A program made the translations under genes and the position numbers. Positions 1 to 8,047 of a stretch of 64,000 nt of DNA are shown here, one piece after another. Under the pieces are notes generated by a model. That model was not told the origin of the DNA. It searched no databases and saw only the letters and a list, made by a program, of their open reading frames with translations. Every line of letters starts with the position of its first letter. Within the stretch, counting starts at the first letter, position 1. Source of the stretch: Cohnella sp. SGD-V74 (GTDB lineage Bacteria; Bacillota; Bacilli; Paenibacillales; Paenibacillaceae); the NCBI RefSeq assembly GCF_003001675.1, contig NZ_PVYW01000002.1, forward strand, positions 186,001-250,000, in the 5' to 3' direction.

Positions 1-1086
1 GCCCAGGTTGATCGGCGGACGGTCAAGATAGTAGTCCTTCGTGTTTACGTCGTAGACGAGCGGGAACCCGACATAAGTACGTTCGAACTTGCCTTGAGAG
101 ACGAGCGAATCGTGAGCTTGCCCGAAGTTCCAGCGCTGATCGAACATCCCCAGCACGCGGCCGCTGGACAGCTTCGCCAAATACTGATCGTAGTTTTGCG
201 CGAACGCTTCTTTATCCATCAGCCCTTTGGCATTGATTTCGCTCAGTTTGTTATAGTACGGCTTCGCTGTATCCGTAGCAGAATATAGCGTTGCAACGTT
301 CGTATTCGGATCGACGAGAACGCCTCCGTCGTTCGGATGGCCGGCCAAATGCTGCGGCGCATTGCGCAGCCCCCAGTCGCGCCAGTCAAATGCGAGCGAT
401 GAGAACCCGATCGTCGGTTGACCGTCGATCTCAGGATACTTGGCCGCATAATCTTCAATCAGCTTGAAGTATTCGTCCAACGTCTGGATTTTCGGATAGC
501 CGTTTTCTTTGAGAATCGCCTTCTGAATATAGAAGGCCGGTCCCATATAATCCGTCGGCTTGAAGTCGCCCTGATAAACCCCGTAGTTCGGCAGCCAGTA
601 GATGTGACCGTCCGCCGGGTCTTTCAATTGTTCCCATACTTTTCCGAAGTGCTTCTTCAAGTTCGGCGCATTCTGCTCGATCAGGTCTTCCAGCGGAATG
701 ACCGCTTTGGCCGCTGTCAGCTTCGTATTTGCCGTAATCATGTCCGGGTAATCGCCGCCGGCGATCATAACGCCAAGCTTCTGCTCGATATCGCCGACCA
801 GATATTCTTCCTTCAGCGTCACGCCGAGCTGCTCTTTAATTTCCTTGTAGATTTTGTTGTCGTCTGTCGGAATCGGCCCCGTAGCGGCCGTAAACAAAGA
901 GATGGTGAACGGCTCCACTTTCGTGTCAGACGAGTTGGCTTCAGCCGAGGAAGCGCCCGGGCTCTGCGATGCCGGCGATGAGCCGCCCTCATTATTGCCA
1001 TTGTTGGAGCAGCCTGCCGCAACGATACTGAACGTCAGAATCAGCATGAACAACCCTGAAGCTGCTTTTCTAGTGCGTACCCCCAT
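1..1086 (-). CDS. Sugar ABC transporter substrate-binding lipoprotein (LplA/YtcQ type), C-terminus outside window
   Basis: About 361 codons are visible and the reading frame runs off the left edge, so the C-terminal part is missing. It starts at an ATG 7 nt after AGGAGG. The N-terminus has a basic stretch, a hydrophobic core and a lipobox ending at Cys26 (VAAGC), followed by a Ser/Gly/Asn-rich linker, as in lipid-anchored binding proteins of Gram-positive bacteria. The body (…YWLPNYGVYQGDFKP…) resembles the large LplA/YtcQ class that feeds LplB/YtcP-type permeases with oligosaccharides or uronides. It follows a two-component system on the same strand, which suggests control by that system. 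The actual sugar cannot be told. Confidence 0.85.
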   Translation of the reverse strand, partial: MGVRTRKAASGLFMLILTFSIVAAGCSNNGNNEGGSSPASQSPGASSAEANSSDTKVEPFTISLFTAATGPIPTDDNKIYKEIKEQLGVTLKEEYLVGDIEQKLGVMIAGGDYPDMITANTKLTAAKAVIPLEDLIEQNAPNLKKHFGKVWEQLKDPADGHIYWLPNYGVYQGDFKPTDYMGPAFYIQKAILKENGYPKIQTLDEYFKLIEDYAAKYPEIDGQPTIGFSSLAFDWRDWGLRNAPQHLAGHPNDGGVLVDPNTNVATLYSATDTAKPYYNKLSEINAKGLMDKEAFAQNYDQYLAKLSSGRVLGMFDQRWNFGQAHDSLVSQGKFERTYVGFPLVYDVNTKDYYLDRPPINLG

Positions 1087-1146
1087 GTGAAATCCTCCTT
1101 AGCGGATATGACGCAAGACGGCGCGCATTCGTCTTGCTGCATCTAA

Positions 1147-1160
1147 TGTTAGCGCTTTCC
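1147..1160 (+). promoter_or_regulatory. Candidate catabolite-responsive element (cre)
   Basis: TGTTAGCGCTTTCC matches 13 of 14 positions of the CcpA box TGNNARCGNWWWCA. It lies in the 114-nt gap between the upstream regulator gene and the binding-protein start at 1086, where carbon catabolite control of a sugar transporter is expected. This is a motif match only. Confidence 0.5.
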
Positions 1161-1200
1161 TGGATGCGGTTACAATTCACAGATTAAATGTGTATCCCCC

Positions 1201-2292
1201 TCAAAAATCGGTTTCAGAAAGGGGGGCGCTTCTCCAGGCATCGTCTATCAACGCTCGGTATTCGGCCGGTTTCCTGCCCGTGCGCCGTTCGAAATGCTGC
1301 AAAAAGTGATGGTAGTGCGAATACCCGATCTGCTCTGAAATCGCGCTGATCGGCTCGGTGGTGCCGCGAAGCCTCTCGCACGCCTCGGAGATCCGCAAAT
1401 CATGCATCCGTTCGAGTATTCCGCAGCCGAATTTTTCTTGATAAGCCTTCCCCAAATAAACAGGGTTCAAATAAAAACGTCCCGCTATGTCCCTGATGGA
1501 TAGCGGGTTGCGATAATATTCGCAAATATACCGGTCTATCTCTGCTATCGTGCTGCCGGGCCTGCGCTCGCGAAGCGATTGCAGCGCTGCGACCACTTGC
1601 TCCATATACGAGAGAATTCGCATTCGCACGGATGCCAACCCGATATCCGGCTCGGGACTTAGCAGTTGGCACGGATCGCCGCCGGATTCGCGAATCAGCT
1701 TGCCGCACCTGACGGTCAAAGAGCCTGCGAACAGCTCCACCCATTCTGACGATCGGCTGTCCAACTCCTGGAACAAGCTGTCGATGACGTTCGCTGCCCT
1801 TTCCCTGTCCGCATCTTCAATCGCTTGCAGCACATCCTTCATCCGCTGCACGGCCAGAGTCGGGAGCGCCGTCTCTTCAGCGCCGTTGTCCGCCGCATGT
1901 CGGTACGCCCTGCTGACGTCCAATCGCACGCGAATCTGCGTCAGCACCTCAGCCGCCTCATCTCCGATAATCGGCTTCAGCAGATAGTGATGAACGCCGA
2001 GCTGCATGGCGCGTTTGGCGAACGCAAATTCACTATAGGCGCTGAGCACGATGAATTCAGCAGGAGCTGCACTCTCCCCTCGCAATTGTCCGATCAACTC
2101 CAAGCCGTCTACTTCCGGCATTCGGATATCCGTCACGATGACATCCGGCATCAGCTGGCGAGCCGTTGCCAGCGCCTCAGCGCCGTTCTCGCACACTCCG
2201 CAGATGCGAAAGCCGAGCCCTTCCCAATCCACAAACATTTGCAAACCTTCGATCGCCCAAGGTTCGTCATCTACCAGCAGCACCGAATACAC
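1201..2292 (-). CDS. YesN-type response regulator (receiver + AraC HTH)
   Basis: This is a 363-residue regulator. I chose the GTG at 2292 because AAGGAGGG lies 7 nt upstream and it restores the usual N-terminus MYSVLLVDDE; it begins one base after the kinase stop, so the two are coupled. The receiver domain (about 1-120) has the acidic pair D8-D9 and the phospho-acceptor Asp55 in VTDIRMP. The C-terminal ~100 residues form an AraC-type double helix-turn-helix (NPLSIRDIAGRFYLNPVYLG … EQIGYSHYHHFLQHF). It probably activates the binding-protein gene just downstream when phosphorylated by the adjacent YesM kinase. Confidence 0.93.
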   Translation of the reverse strand: MYSVLLVDDEPWAIEGLQMFVDWEGLGFRICGVCENGAEALATARQLMPDVIVTDIRMPEVDGLELIGQLRGESAAPAEFIVLSAYSEFAFAKRAMQLGVHHYLLKPIIGDEAAEVLTQIRVRLDVSRAYRHAADNGAEETALPTLAVQRMKDVLQAIEDADRERAANVIDSLFQELDSRSSEWVELFAGSLTVRCGKLIRESGGDPCQLLSPEPDIGLASVRMRILSYMEQVVAALQSLRERRPGSTIAEIDRYICEYYRNPLSIRDIAGRFYLNPVYLGKAYQEKFGCGILERMHDLRISEACERLRGTTEPISAISEQIGYSHYHHFLQHFERRTGRKPAEYRALIDDAWRSAPLSETDF

Positions 2293-2293
2293 G

Positions 2294-4072
2294 TCATATC
2301 CCTCCTTCCTCCGGGAACAGGGCAGGAATCCGAAAGCTGACTCGAGTTCCCTTGTCCGGCCGGCTGTCGATGTAAAAATCGACACGTTCCCCATAATGAA
2401 GCCGAAGTCGCTTATACACGTTGCGAATGCCCACGTTCTCATCCGAATCGAGACTTCCGTTCATCAGACTTCGGATTTCAGTTAACCGCTTCTCGTTCAT
2501 GCCCTTGCCGTTATCTTCGATCTGCACATGCAGATATGCGTCCGCACGCCGGGCTTCAATTCGAATAACGCGCTGCCCCTTAACCGCCTGCAGCCCGTGC
2601 TTGCACGCATTCTCAACAATCGGTTGAATACACATTTTCGGCAGCAGGCAGCCTGCAGCTTCCTCTTCGATGTTAAAGACATAGTCAAAACGGTCCGAGA
2701 ACCGAAACTTTTCGATTTTCAAATACATTTCCGTAAAATGAAGCTCATCCTGCAGCGTGACGGGAGAGTCGGTCCAACTGAGCATCCGCCGAAGCATTTG
2801 GGACAAGTTGCGGATAATGTCGGTGACTTCCGTGTAGCCGTTCTTGACGCTGACGACGAGCAGAGCATTCAGCGTGTTGAACAGGAAATGAGGATTTACC
2901 TGGCTTTGCAGCAGCTTCATCTCCGCGCGAATCCGCTCCAGCTCCATATCCTTCTGTTGAATCTCGAGCTTGTAGACATCGTTAATGAGCGACTCAATCT
3001 GGGCCGCCATCCGGTTGTAGCTGCGAATCAGCCCGCCGATCTCGTCCTTTCCTTCACGCAGTACGATCAGGTCAAACTTCTCGTTCTTTGCTTTCTCCAT
3101 GTGGCGGGAAAGCCGGCGAATCCGGTAATTGTAGGAACGCAGCATGATGAAAATAAGCGAAGTAGGCAGCAGCGTGCTAATGGCAGCCAACATCCAGATG
3201 AAGTGCCTGGAGCTCTGGACAGCCGTCTGGAAGCGATCCTCTTCCGCTATACCGACAAGCTTCCAATCGCGGATATAGGAGGGGGTTCCGAGGGGGCTTC
3301 GAAACATCAAGTCGTCGTCCCCGTAGTTGTCCTGCAATACGGCCTTCTGCAAATATTGAGAGGAGGGGAAGAGCACCTGATTTTGCGGACCCAGCATGTT
3401 GATCGTCATGTACGGCTCCTCTTGCTCCAGAATCTCGTCGAAGCTGCTGAGCTTAAGATCAATGCGCAAATACTTGGCATAACGTCCGAACATCGGGTAC
3501 TCGTTCAGCCTGCGCACGATACTGAAGTATCCTTTACTCGCTTTCGCGTTAATCGGATCGACATCGGTGTACATCAAAACATTGACTGCCGACGAAGAGG
3601 CGGAAGCCGCTTCATACCACGGGGTGCGCTTCGCCGCCTCGTCCAGAATAAAGAAATTGCTCCCGGCCACGAGCGTTGGATTTTCCGTAAACACTGAAAT
3701 ATTCTCGACATACGTATAGGCGGACATGAACGGCCTCATCTTGCCGGTCAGCACATTATTGAAGCTTTCATAGAAATCGACAATATCGGCGTATTCCATG
3801 TCCAGCACTTCGTACAGGTTGCGATCTGTCGCGATAGAATGGCTCAGCGTTACTCCGCCTTCGATCATATCTGTCGTCTTCTTGGCTGCTCGCTCGATCG
3901 TGATTTGAAGATTGTTCTGTTCCCGAGTCTGTATATTCTCCGACATCTGCCGGAAAAAGAGGACATTGATCGTTAAGATCGGCAGCAGGACGCAAAGGAG
4001 GTAAATAAGCGTGAACTTCCATTTGAGCGGAATGTTGTTGACGAAGCTGAGCCAGACGATCGGCTTGCGCAT
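2294..4072 (-). CDS. YesM-type sensor histidine kinase
   Basis: This is a 592-residue membrane kinase. It starts at an ATG 7 nt after AAGGAGG. Transmembrane segment 1 is at about 17-40 and segment 2 at about 290-312, enclosing an extracellular sensor region; a HAMP-like linker follows. The dimerisation/phospho-acceptor motif QVNPHFLFNTLNA places the active His near residue 395, and the ATPase domain shows the N box ENACKHGL (about 487-494) and DNGKGM. This is the classical 5TM-independent YesM/LytS-like 'His_kinase + HATPase' layout used for sensing extracellular glycans. It is flanked by a YesN regulator on each side. Confidence 0.93.
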   Translation of the reverse strand: MRKPIVWLSFVNNIPLKWKFTLIYLLCVLLPILTINVLFFRQMSENIQTREQNNLQITIERAAKKTTDMIEGGVTLSHSIATDRNLYEVLDMEYADIVDFYESFNNVLTGKMRPFMSAYTYVENISVFTENPTLVAGSNFFILDEAAKRTPWYEAASASSSAVNVLMYTDVDPINAKASKGYFSIVRRLNEYPMFGRYAKYLRIDLKLSSFDEILEQEEPYMTINMLGPQNQVLFPSSQYLQKAVLQDNYGDDDLMFRSPLGTPSYIRDWKLVGIAEEDRFQTAVQSSRHFIWMLAAISTLLPTSLIFIMLRSYNYRIRRLSRHMEKAKNEKFDLIVLREGKDEIGGLIRSYNRMAAQIESLINDVYKLEIQQKDMELERIRAEMKLLQSQVNPHFLFNTLNALLVVSVKNGYTEVTDIIRNLSQMLRRMLSWTDSPVTLQDELHFTEMYLKIEKFRFSDRFDYVFNIEEEAAGCLLPKMCIQPIVENACKHGLQAVKGQRVIRIEARRADAYLHVQIEDNGKGMNEKRLTEIRSLMNGSLDSDENVGIRNVYKRLRLHYGERVDFYIDSRPDKGTRVSFRIPALFPEEGGI

Positions 4073-4090
4073 GCGGATGCCTCCTTCGAA

Positions 4091-5170
4091 TCAGCCATTT
4101 TTGTATTGAGAGGGGGGCATGTCCATCCATTGCTTGAATTTTGCGGCGAATTGTTCGGGATCGGCGTATCCGACCGTCCGGGCTACGTCGGCAATTTTCA
4201 GATCGGTTCGCCGCAGAAGCCTGCGGCTGGCCTCGATGCGCGTGCGGTGAACGTAATCGAGGAACGACATCCCCGTCTGCTTCTTGAACAACTGACCCAA
4301 ATACGCGGGCTGAAAATGAAGCATTTTCGCAACGGACTGCAATTGAAGCGGCTCGCAGTAGCGCTCCCGGATAATTCGGGCCGCCTCCCCTACGGGACCG
4401 GTCATCGCCTTCTGCCGCGTCAATTGCTCCACCGTCTCGCGGGCAAACGACGCTAAAATATCGGGCCAGCGCTCCGGCCTGTTCGGCAGAACCGGAAGCG
4501 AGAGAGCGTGTTCGTCATCCGGAGCCGGGTTTGTCATCTCTCCCTCCATCACTTTCCAGATCAATTCCAACAACACATGCGATAAGAATGCCTTGCTCGC
4601 CTCCCTATCCCCCCTGAACGAAAGCTCCATTTGGCTGCACAGCCTTCCAGCCGCTTCGTCAATCGCCGCCCCGTCGCCGGCTTGAATGGCAAGCAACAGA
4701 CTGTCCTCTGCGGTGAACAACGGATCGTCGGCATCCGGGACATTCCATGCCGCTGCCAGCGGCAGAGCCGCAGGGGACAAACCTGCATCCTCCCTGTCTG
4801 GACGAGACCACTCCTTGCTCAGTTTTCCGAGTGTGGCGTTAATTTCCTCCACGTCGATGGGCTTTAGCCAGTAATCGAGCACTCCGCACGTCAGCGCCTT
4901 CTGGGCGAAGGAGAAATCATCGTGCCCGCTCAGAACGATGAATCGGCACGGCGCGTTCAGCACCTTCGTGCAGTGCTCGATCAACTGCAGCCCATCCATG
5001 ACCGGCATGCTAATATCCAGCACGACCAGATCGGGGTTCAGCTCCTGAATTCGATTCAGCGCTTCTTCCCCATCGCATGCTTCACCGCAAATGCGGAAGC
5101 CGTGGCTTTCCCAATCGATCATGAACGCTAACCCTTCCAATACAAGCGGTTCGTCGTCAACGAGCAGCAC
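4091..5170 (-). CDS. Second YesN-type response regulator, unusual start region
   Basis: This 359-codon frame, counted from GTG 5170, has a receiver domain with LVDDE and phospho-acceptor Asp52 (VVLDISMP), a middle helical region and a C-terminal AraC HTH (ESVAKML-like helix, then ADVARTVGYADPEQFAAKFK). It ends 18 nt before the YesM kinase and is its first cotranscribed partner. The start is odd: the GTG lies about 20 nt from the nearest GGAGG and would trim strand beta-1. Codons ATC-TTC-ACC directly upstream would give the family-typical (M)FTVLLVDDE and put the Asp at position 55, as in its neighbour. Either an ATC start is used, or an ATG was lost by mutation or sequencing error. Confidence 0.9.
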   Translation of the reverse strand: MLLVDDEPLVLEGLAFMIDWESHGFRICGEACDGEEALNRIQELNPDLVVLDISMPVMDGLQLIEHCTKVLNAPCRFIVLSGHDDFSFAQKALTCGVLDYWLKPIDVEEINATLGKLSKEWSRPDREDAGLSPAALPLAAAWNVPDADDPLFTAEDSLLLAIQAGDGAAIDEAAGRLCSQMELSFRGDREASKAFLSHVLLELIWKVMEGEMTNPAPDDEHALSLPVLPNRPERWPDILASFARETVEQLTRQKAMTGPVGEAARIIRERYCEPLQLQSVAKMLHFQPAYLGQLFKKQTGMSFLDYVHRTRIEASRRLLRRTDLKIADVARTVGYADPEQFAAKFKQWMDMPPSQYKNG

Positions 5171-5310
5171 GGTGAAGATGGGGATCCTCTCCCTCCGAAA
5201 TAATCCTCATTGTCCCATGGTGATGAATGCATTTAGCCGATCCGCCTGGGCGGACGGGTCCGCAGTGTAGATGTGCGCAACCAGCGGTTTGTGAGGCTGG
5301 GGTGCTTGGT

Positions 5311-6354
5311 TCATTCCAAATCGTTCCTTGCTTGATTTATTTTTTGAATAAAATGATACGCCCCGTTGTACCACACGTTGAAATCATGAACGCCGTCCTT
5401 GATTGTGACTTGGTAATGCTCATCGAGATAATCCCCCGCAACGTCCACAAGCCCGTCGCTCGATTGCTCATAGCAATCGAGCGATATTTCATCGGCATCT
5501 CCGCATGTCATATACAGCAGCTTGAGCCTGTTGCCGCTCAAAGCGATGCTCGAGCCCAGAAATCTGCCGTTGCTCGAAGTAGGGGCGTTAGAGAATGCGC
5601 CGACATAAGCGAACAGATCGGTCATTCCTTGCGCGGGAACAGTCTCGGTTAGCCCGTTTTTCCAAACACTCTCCATTCCTGCAATCGCTGCGGAATCGCA
5701 CCGATAACCGCCGAGAATCAGATTCAGTGTCTGCATGCCGCCCATGGACAGACCTGCGATTGCCCTGTGCATACGGCTGTATTCAACCATCTTCGGAGCG
5801 CTCTCCCGAATATTCGCATAGGTGTTGAACGTAGATTCTATGAACGGAATCAGATCGTATCTCAGCTCATAATCGAAATAGTAGAAGCCAAGCATGTTGG
5901 TTCCTTCCGGGTTGAACGTACAATCCGTCCAGTCATGCGAGCTTCTTCCATTCGGCATCACGACGATGAGCGGATCGATATCGCCGCCAGCGATGAGATT
6001 GTCCAACAGATTGCACAACAGATATTTGCCATCCTCAATCCCTGAGCCGCGCAGCCACTCGTATTCGTCTCCGCCTACACCGTGAAGCAAGTACAATACA
6101 TGGTAACGGGTATGCAGATCTGATTGTTCGTAACCGGCCGGGAGATAGACGCTGCAGGATTTCTGAATTGCCGCTCCGCTAACCGTTGCTCTTCCCGCTT
6201 CCCCTGCATCGATTTCCCGCTCCGTCACCAACTGGCGCGACGAGTTGATGTAGTGTTTTACCGGATACACGACCTCACGCACTTGGCCTTGCTTGCCGTC
6301 CGCAGCCGCACTCAGGTATGCGTCGGGAATCCCTGTCCTGTTCAAACCTTTCAT
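5311..6354 (-). CDS. CE1-like carbohydrate esterase (feruloyl/acetyl-xylan esterase family)
   Basis: This is a 347-residue alpha/beta-hydrolase with no signal peptide. AGGAGG lies 12 nt before the ATG. The esterase core begins near residue 65 (SVYLPAGY … YHVLYLLHGVGGDEYEW). The nucleophile is Ser203 in GLSMGG; candidate Asp286/288 (CGDADE) and His323 (GVHDFNVW) complete the triad. This arrangement matches esterase D / CE1 enzymes that remove acyl groups from plant xylan. The lack of a secretion signal suggests action on imported acylated oligosaccharides. It is co-directional with the two-component genes 140 nt downstream and divergent from an AraC regulator that may control it. Confidence 0.85.
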   Translation of the reverse strand: MKGLNRTGIPDAYLSAAADGKQGQVREVVYPVKHYINSSRQLVTEREIDAGEAGRATVSGAAIQKSCSVYLPAGYEQSDLHTRYHVLYLLHGVGGDEYEWLRGSGIEDGKYLLCNLLDNLIAGGDIDPLIVVMPNGRSSHDWTDCTFNPEGTNMLGFYYFDYELRYDLIPFIESTFNTYANIRESAPKMVEYSRMHRAIAGLSMGGMQTLNLILGGYRCDSAAIAGMESVWKNGLTETVPAQGMTDLFAYVGAFSNAPTSSNGRFLGSSIALSGNRLKLLYMTCGDADEISLDCYEQSSDGLVDVAGDYLDEHYQVTIKDGVHDFNVWYNGAYHFIQKINQARNDLE

Positions 6355-6468
6355 TGTTTACCTTTGCCTCCTATCACTTGGCGGTGTACAACTCCGTTCC
6401 CATTCCGATCCTCATGCGCATTTTTCTCGCTATGGTATATTAAAGACATGCTACAGGGAGGGATACGG

Positions 6469-7242
6469 ATGACCCATATTCACTATGTTGAATGCAACAC
6501 GTCGCACTCCAGCAATTTTGTAATCGACGTTCCCGTTGGCGCTCACTGGTTATTGGTCATTACCAAAACCCCCGCGCAATTCTGGGTCAATGGCGCTCTC
6601 AAGGAATATCCCGCTCACAGCGCCATTCTGTATCGGCCATCGCAGAAAGTCTACTACCAGGCCTGCGCCGAATCCTTCGTCAATGACTGGATTCGCTTCG
6701 AATCCGATGAAGCCTATATCACGGAATCGCCGCTTCCGTTCGGCGTTCCCTTCTCCTTGAACGATCCGGAATACTGCCGAAAACTGTTTGAGCTGTTGGT
6801 CATCGAACATAACTTTAATCGAGATTACAAGGAATCTTCCATCGACTGTTTGTTGCGAACATTGTTCAATAAACTATTGGAATCCATCTTCCAGGAAGAC
6901 ATTACGCCCCAATACTACAATCTATTGAGACTTCGTACGGCCATTCAAAACCATCCCGGCGATTACTGGACAATTGCGAAAATGGCGGATTATCTTCGAA
7001 TCAGTCCAGGCTACCTCCAGAGCATTTACAAGAAAACCTTCGGTGTTTCCTGCATGGATGATGTCATTAACAGCCGAATCCGAATCGCCAAGGAGTATTT
7101 GATTCATAGCACCCAGAGCGTTGCCGAGATCGCTTCTCGATGCGGCTATCAGAATGTAGAGCACTTCTGCAGGCAATTCAAAAAGATAACCGGCTATCCG
7201 CCAAGAAAATTCCACAAGCACGCCGCTGATCAGACCGATTGA
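6469..7242 (+). CDS. AraC-family transcriptional regulator
   Basis: This 257-residue protein starts at the ATG after AGGGAGG (8 nt); an upstream ATG at 6448 lies before this ribosome site and is not preferred. The N-terminal part has a cupin-like AraC ligand-binding pattern (FVIDVPVGAHWLLVITKTPA … ILYRPSQKVYYQA). The C-terminal ~100 residues carry two helix-turn-helix motifs (AKMADYLRISPGYLQSIYKK; AEIASRCGYQNVEHFCRQFK). A TATATT element 28 nt upstream could be its -10 box. It is divergent from the CE1-like esterase, its most likely target. No transmembrane segment is present. Confidence 0.9.
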   Translation: MTHIHYVECNTSHSSNFVIDVPVGAHWLLVITKTPAQFWVNGALKEYPAHSAILYRPSQKVYYQACAESFVNDWIRFESDEAYITESPLPFGVPFSLNDPEYCRKLFELLVIEHNFNRDYKESSIDCLLRTLFNKLLESIFQEDITPQYYNLLRLRTAIQNHPGDYWTIAKMADYLRISPGYLQSIYKKTFGVSCMDDVINSRIRIAKEYLIHSTQSVAEIASRCGYQNVEHFCRQFKKITGYPPRKFHKHAADQTD

Positions 7243-7708
7243 ATGGGGGATTGTCGCCGAGGTCGGCATTCGTCTGCGCAGCAATGCGAATCGCATATTC
7301 GATTGCGCTCACCGAAGCCTTCCTCTTGATCTCTTCGATTTCGGCTGACTGTGCGCCGCAAAGCTCCAGAAACGTATCGGCATCTTCGCCAAGCATGTCC
7401 GCGGCCAGCCTTATGAAATCGTGGCGATAGTTGATAGTGACCACCACGATGCCCCGTCTGGCAATGCGTTCTCCGTCAAACTCCATTTCGGCCGTATGGC
7501 CGACCTGCAGTCCTCCGCCAAAATGCCATACATATACCGGCAGTTTTTCATCCGGATGCTTGGCTGGCGTCCACACGTTGTTGAAAACGCTTTCTAGAAT
7601 ATGCATAAGGGGGCTCGTCGACAATGCAAAGCATTGCTGGCAGCTCTCCAAGCCGTGCGTTCCTATGCCTTCCCCGCTTTCATCCCAAATTTTAAGCGGC
7701 CAACCTGA
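7178..7708 (-). pseudogene. Type-B carboxylesterase remnant
   Basis: An open stretch preserves the N-terminal signature of type-B carboxylesterases: GWPLKIWDESGEG, then NNVWTPAKHPDEKLPVYVW, an altered oxyanion-hole motif FGGG (normally YGGG/HGGG) and GIVVVTINYR. It then jumps, without the usual GFLAHPEL and GESAG regions, to a later part (DTFLELCGAQSAEIEEIKRK). The full enzyme is about 500 residues; here both ends and the nucleophile-containing middle are missing, no credible start with a ribosome site is present, and its 3' end overlaps the AraC gene by 65 bp. I read it as a decayed gene with an internal deletion. Confidence 0.75.
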
Positions 7709-8047
7709 TTAAAACAATGATATATACCCATATATAATTGATCTATACTGAGATGAATTTAAGCGAGTTTCTGTTAATTGTATTTCGTTCGGATATGGGA
7801 GATACGTCGGAATCCCCGGTTGTTCAAGGAGGCAGGGTTAGCGCAGCAAACGGAGGTTGGAGGAATTGCAACCGTGGTGGACAGGTATAAGCATGTATCT
7901 CCTGGAGGCCTTGACCGATCCTGGAATTACCTTGATTTTAGGATCGGACTCTCGCGCAACGCAGGAGATACATGTACGGCACATCCTTAACGATTATCTT
8001 TCCGTACGACTATTTTTACCTGGGGACAGCCCGTTATACGAAAGCCC
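7709..8047. other. Intergenic stretch without a recognised gene
   Basis: This roughly 340-base gap lies between the carboxylesterase remnant and the 3' end of ctsZ. It has short plus-strand open frames (up to about 84 codons, running into the ctsZ end antisense), but none shows a ribosome site or familiar motif. The left part is AT-rich and the right part is closer to coding composition, so it may hold old gene debris. No terminator with a T-run was found. Confidence 0.4.
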
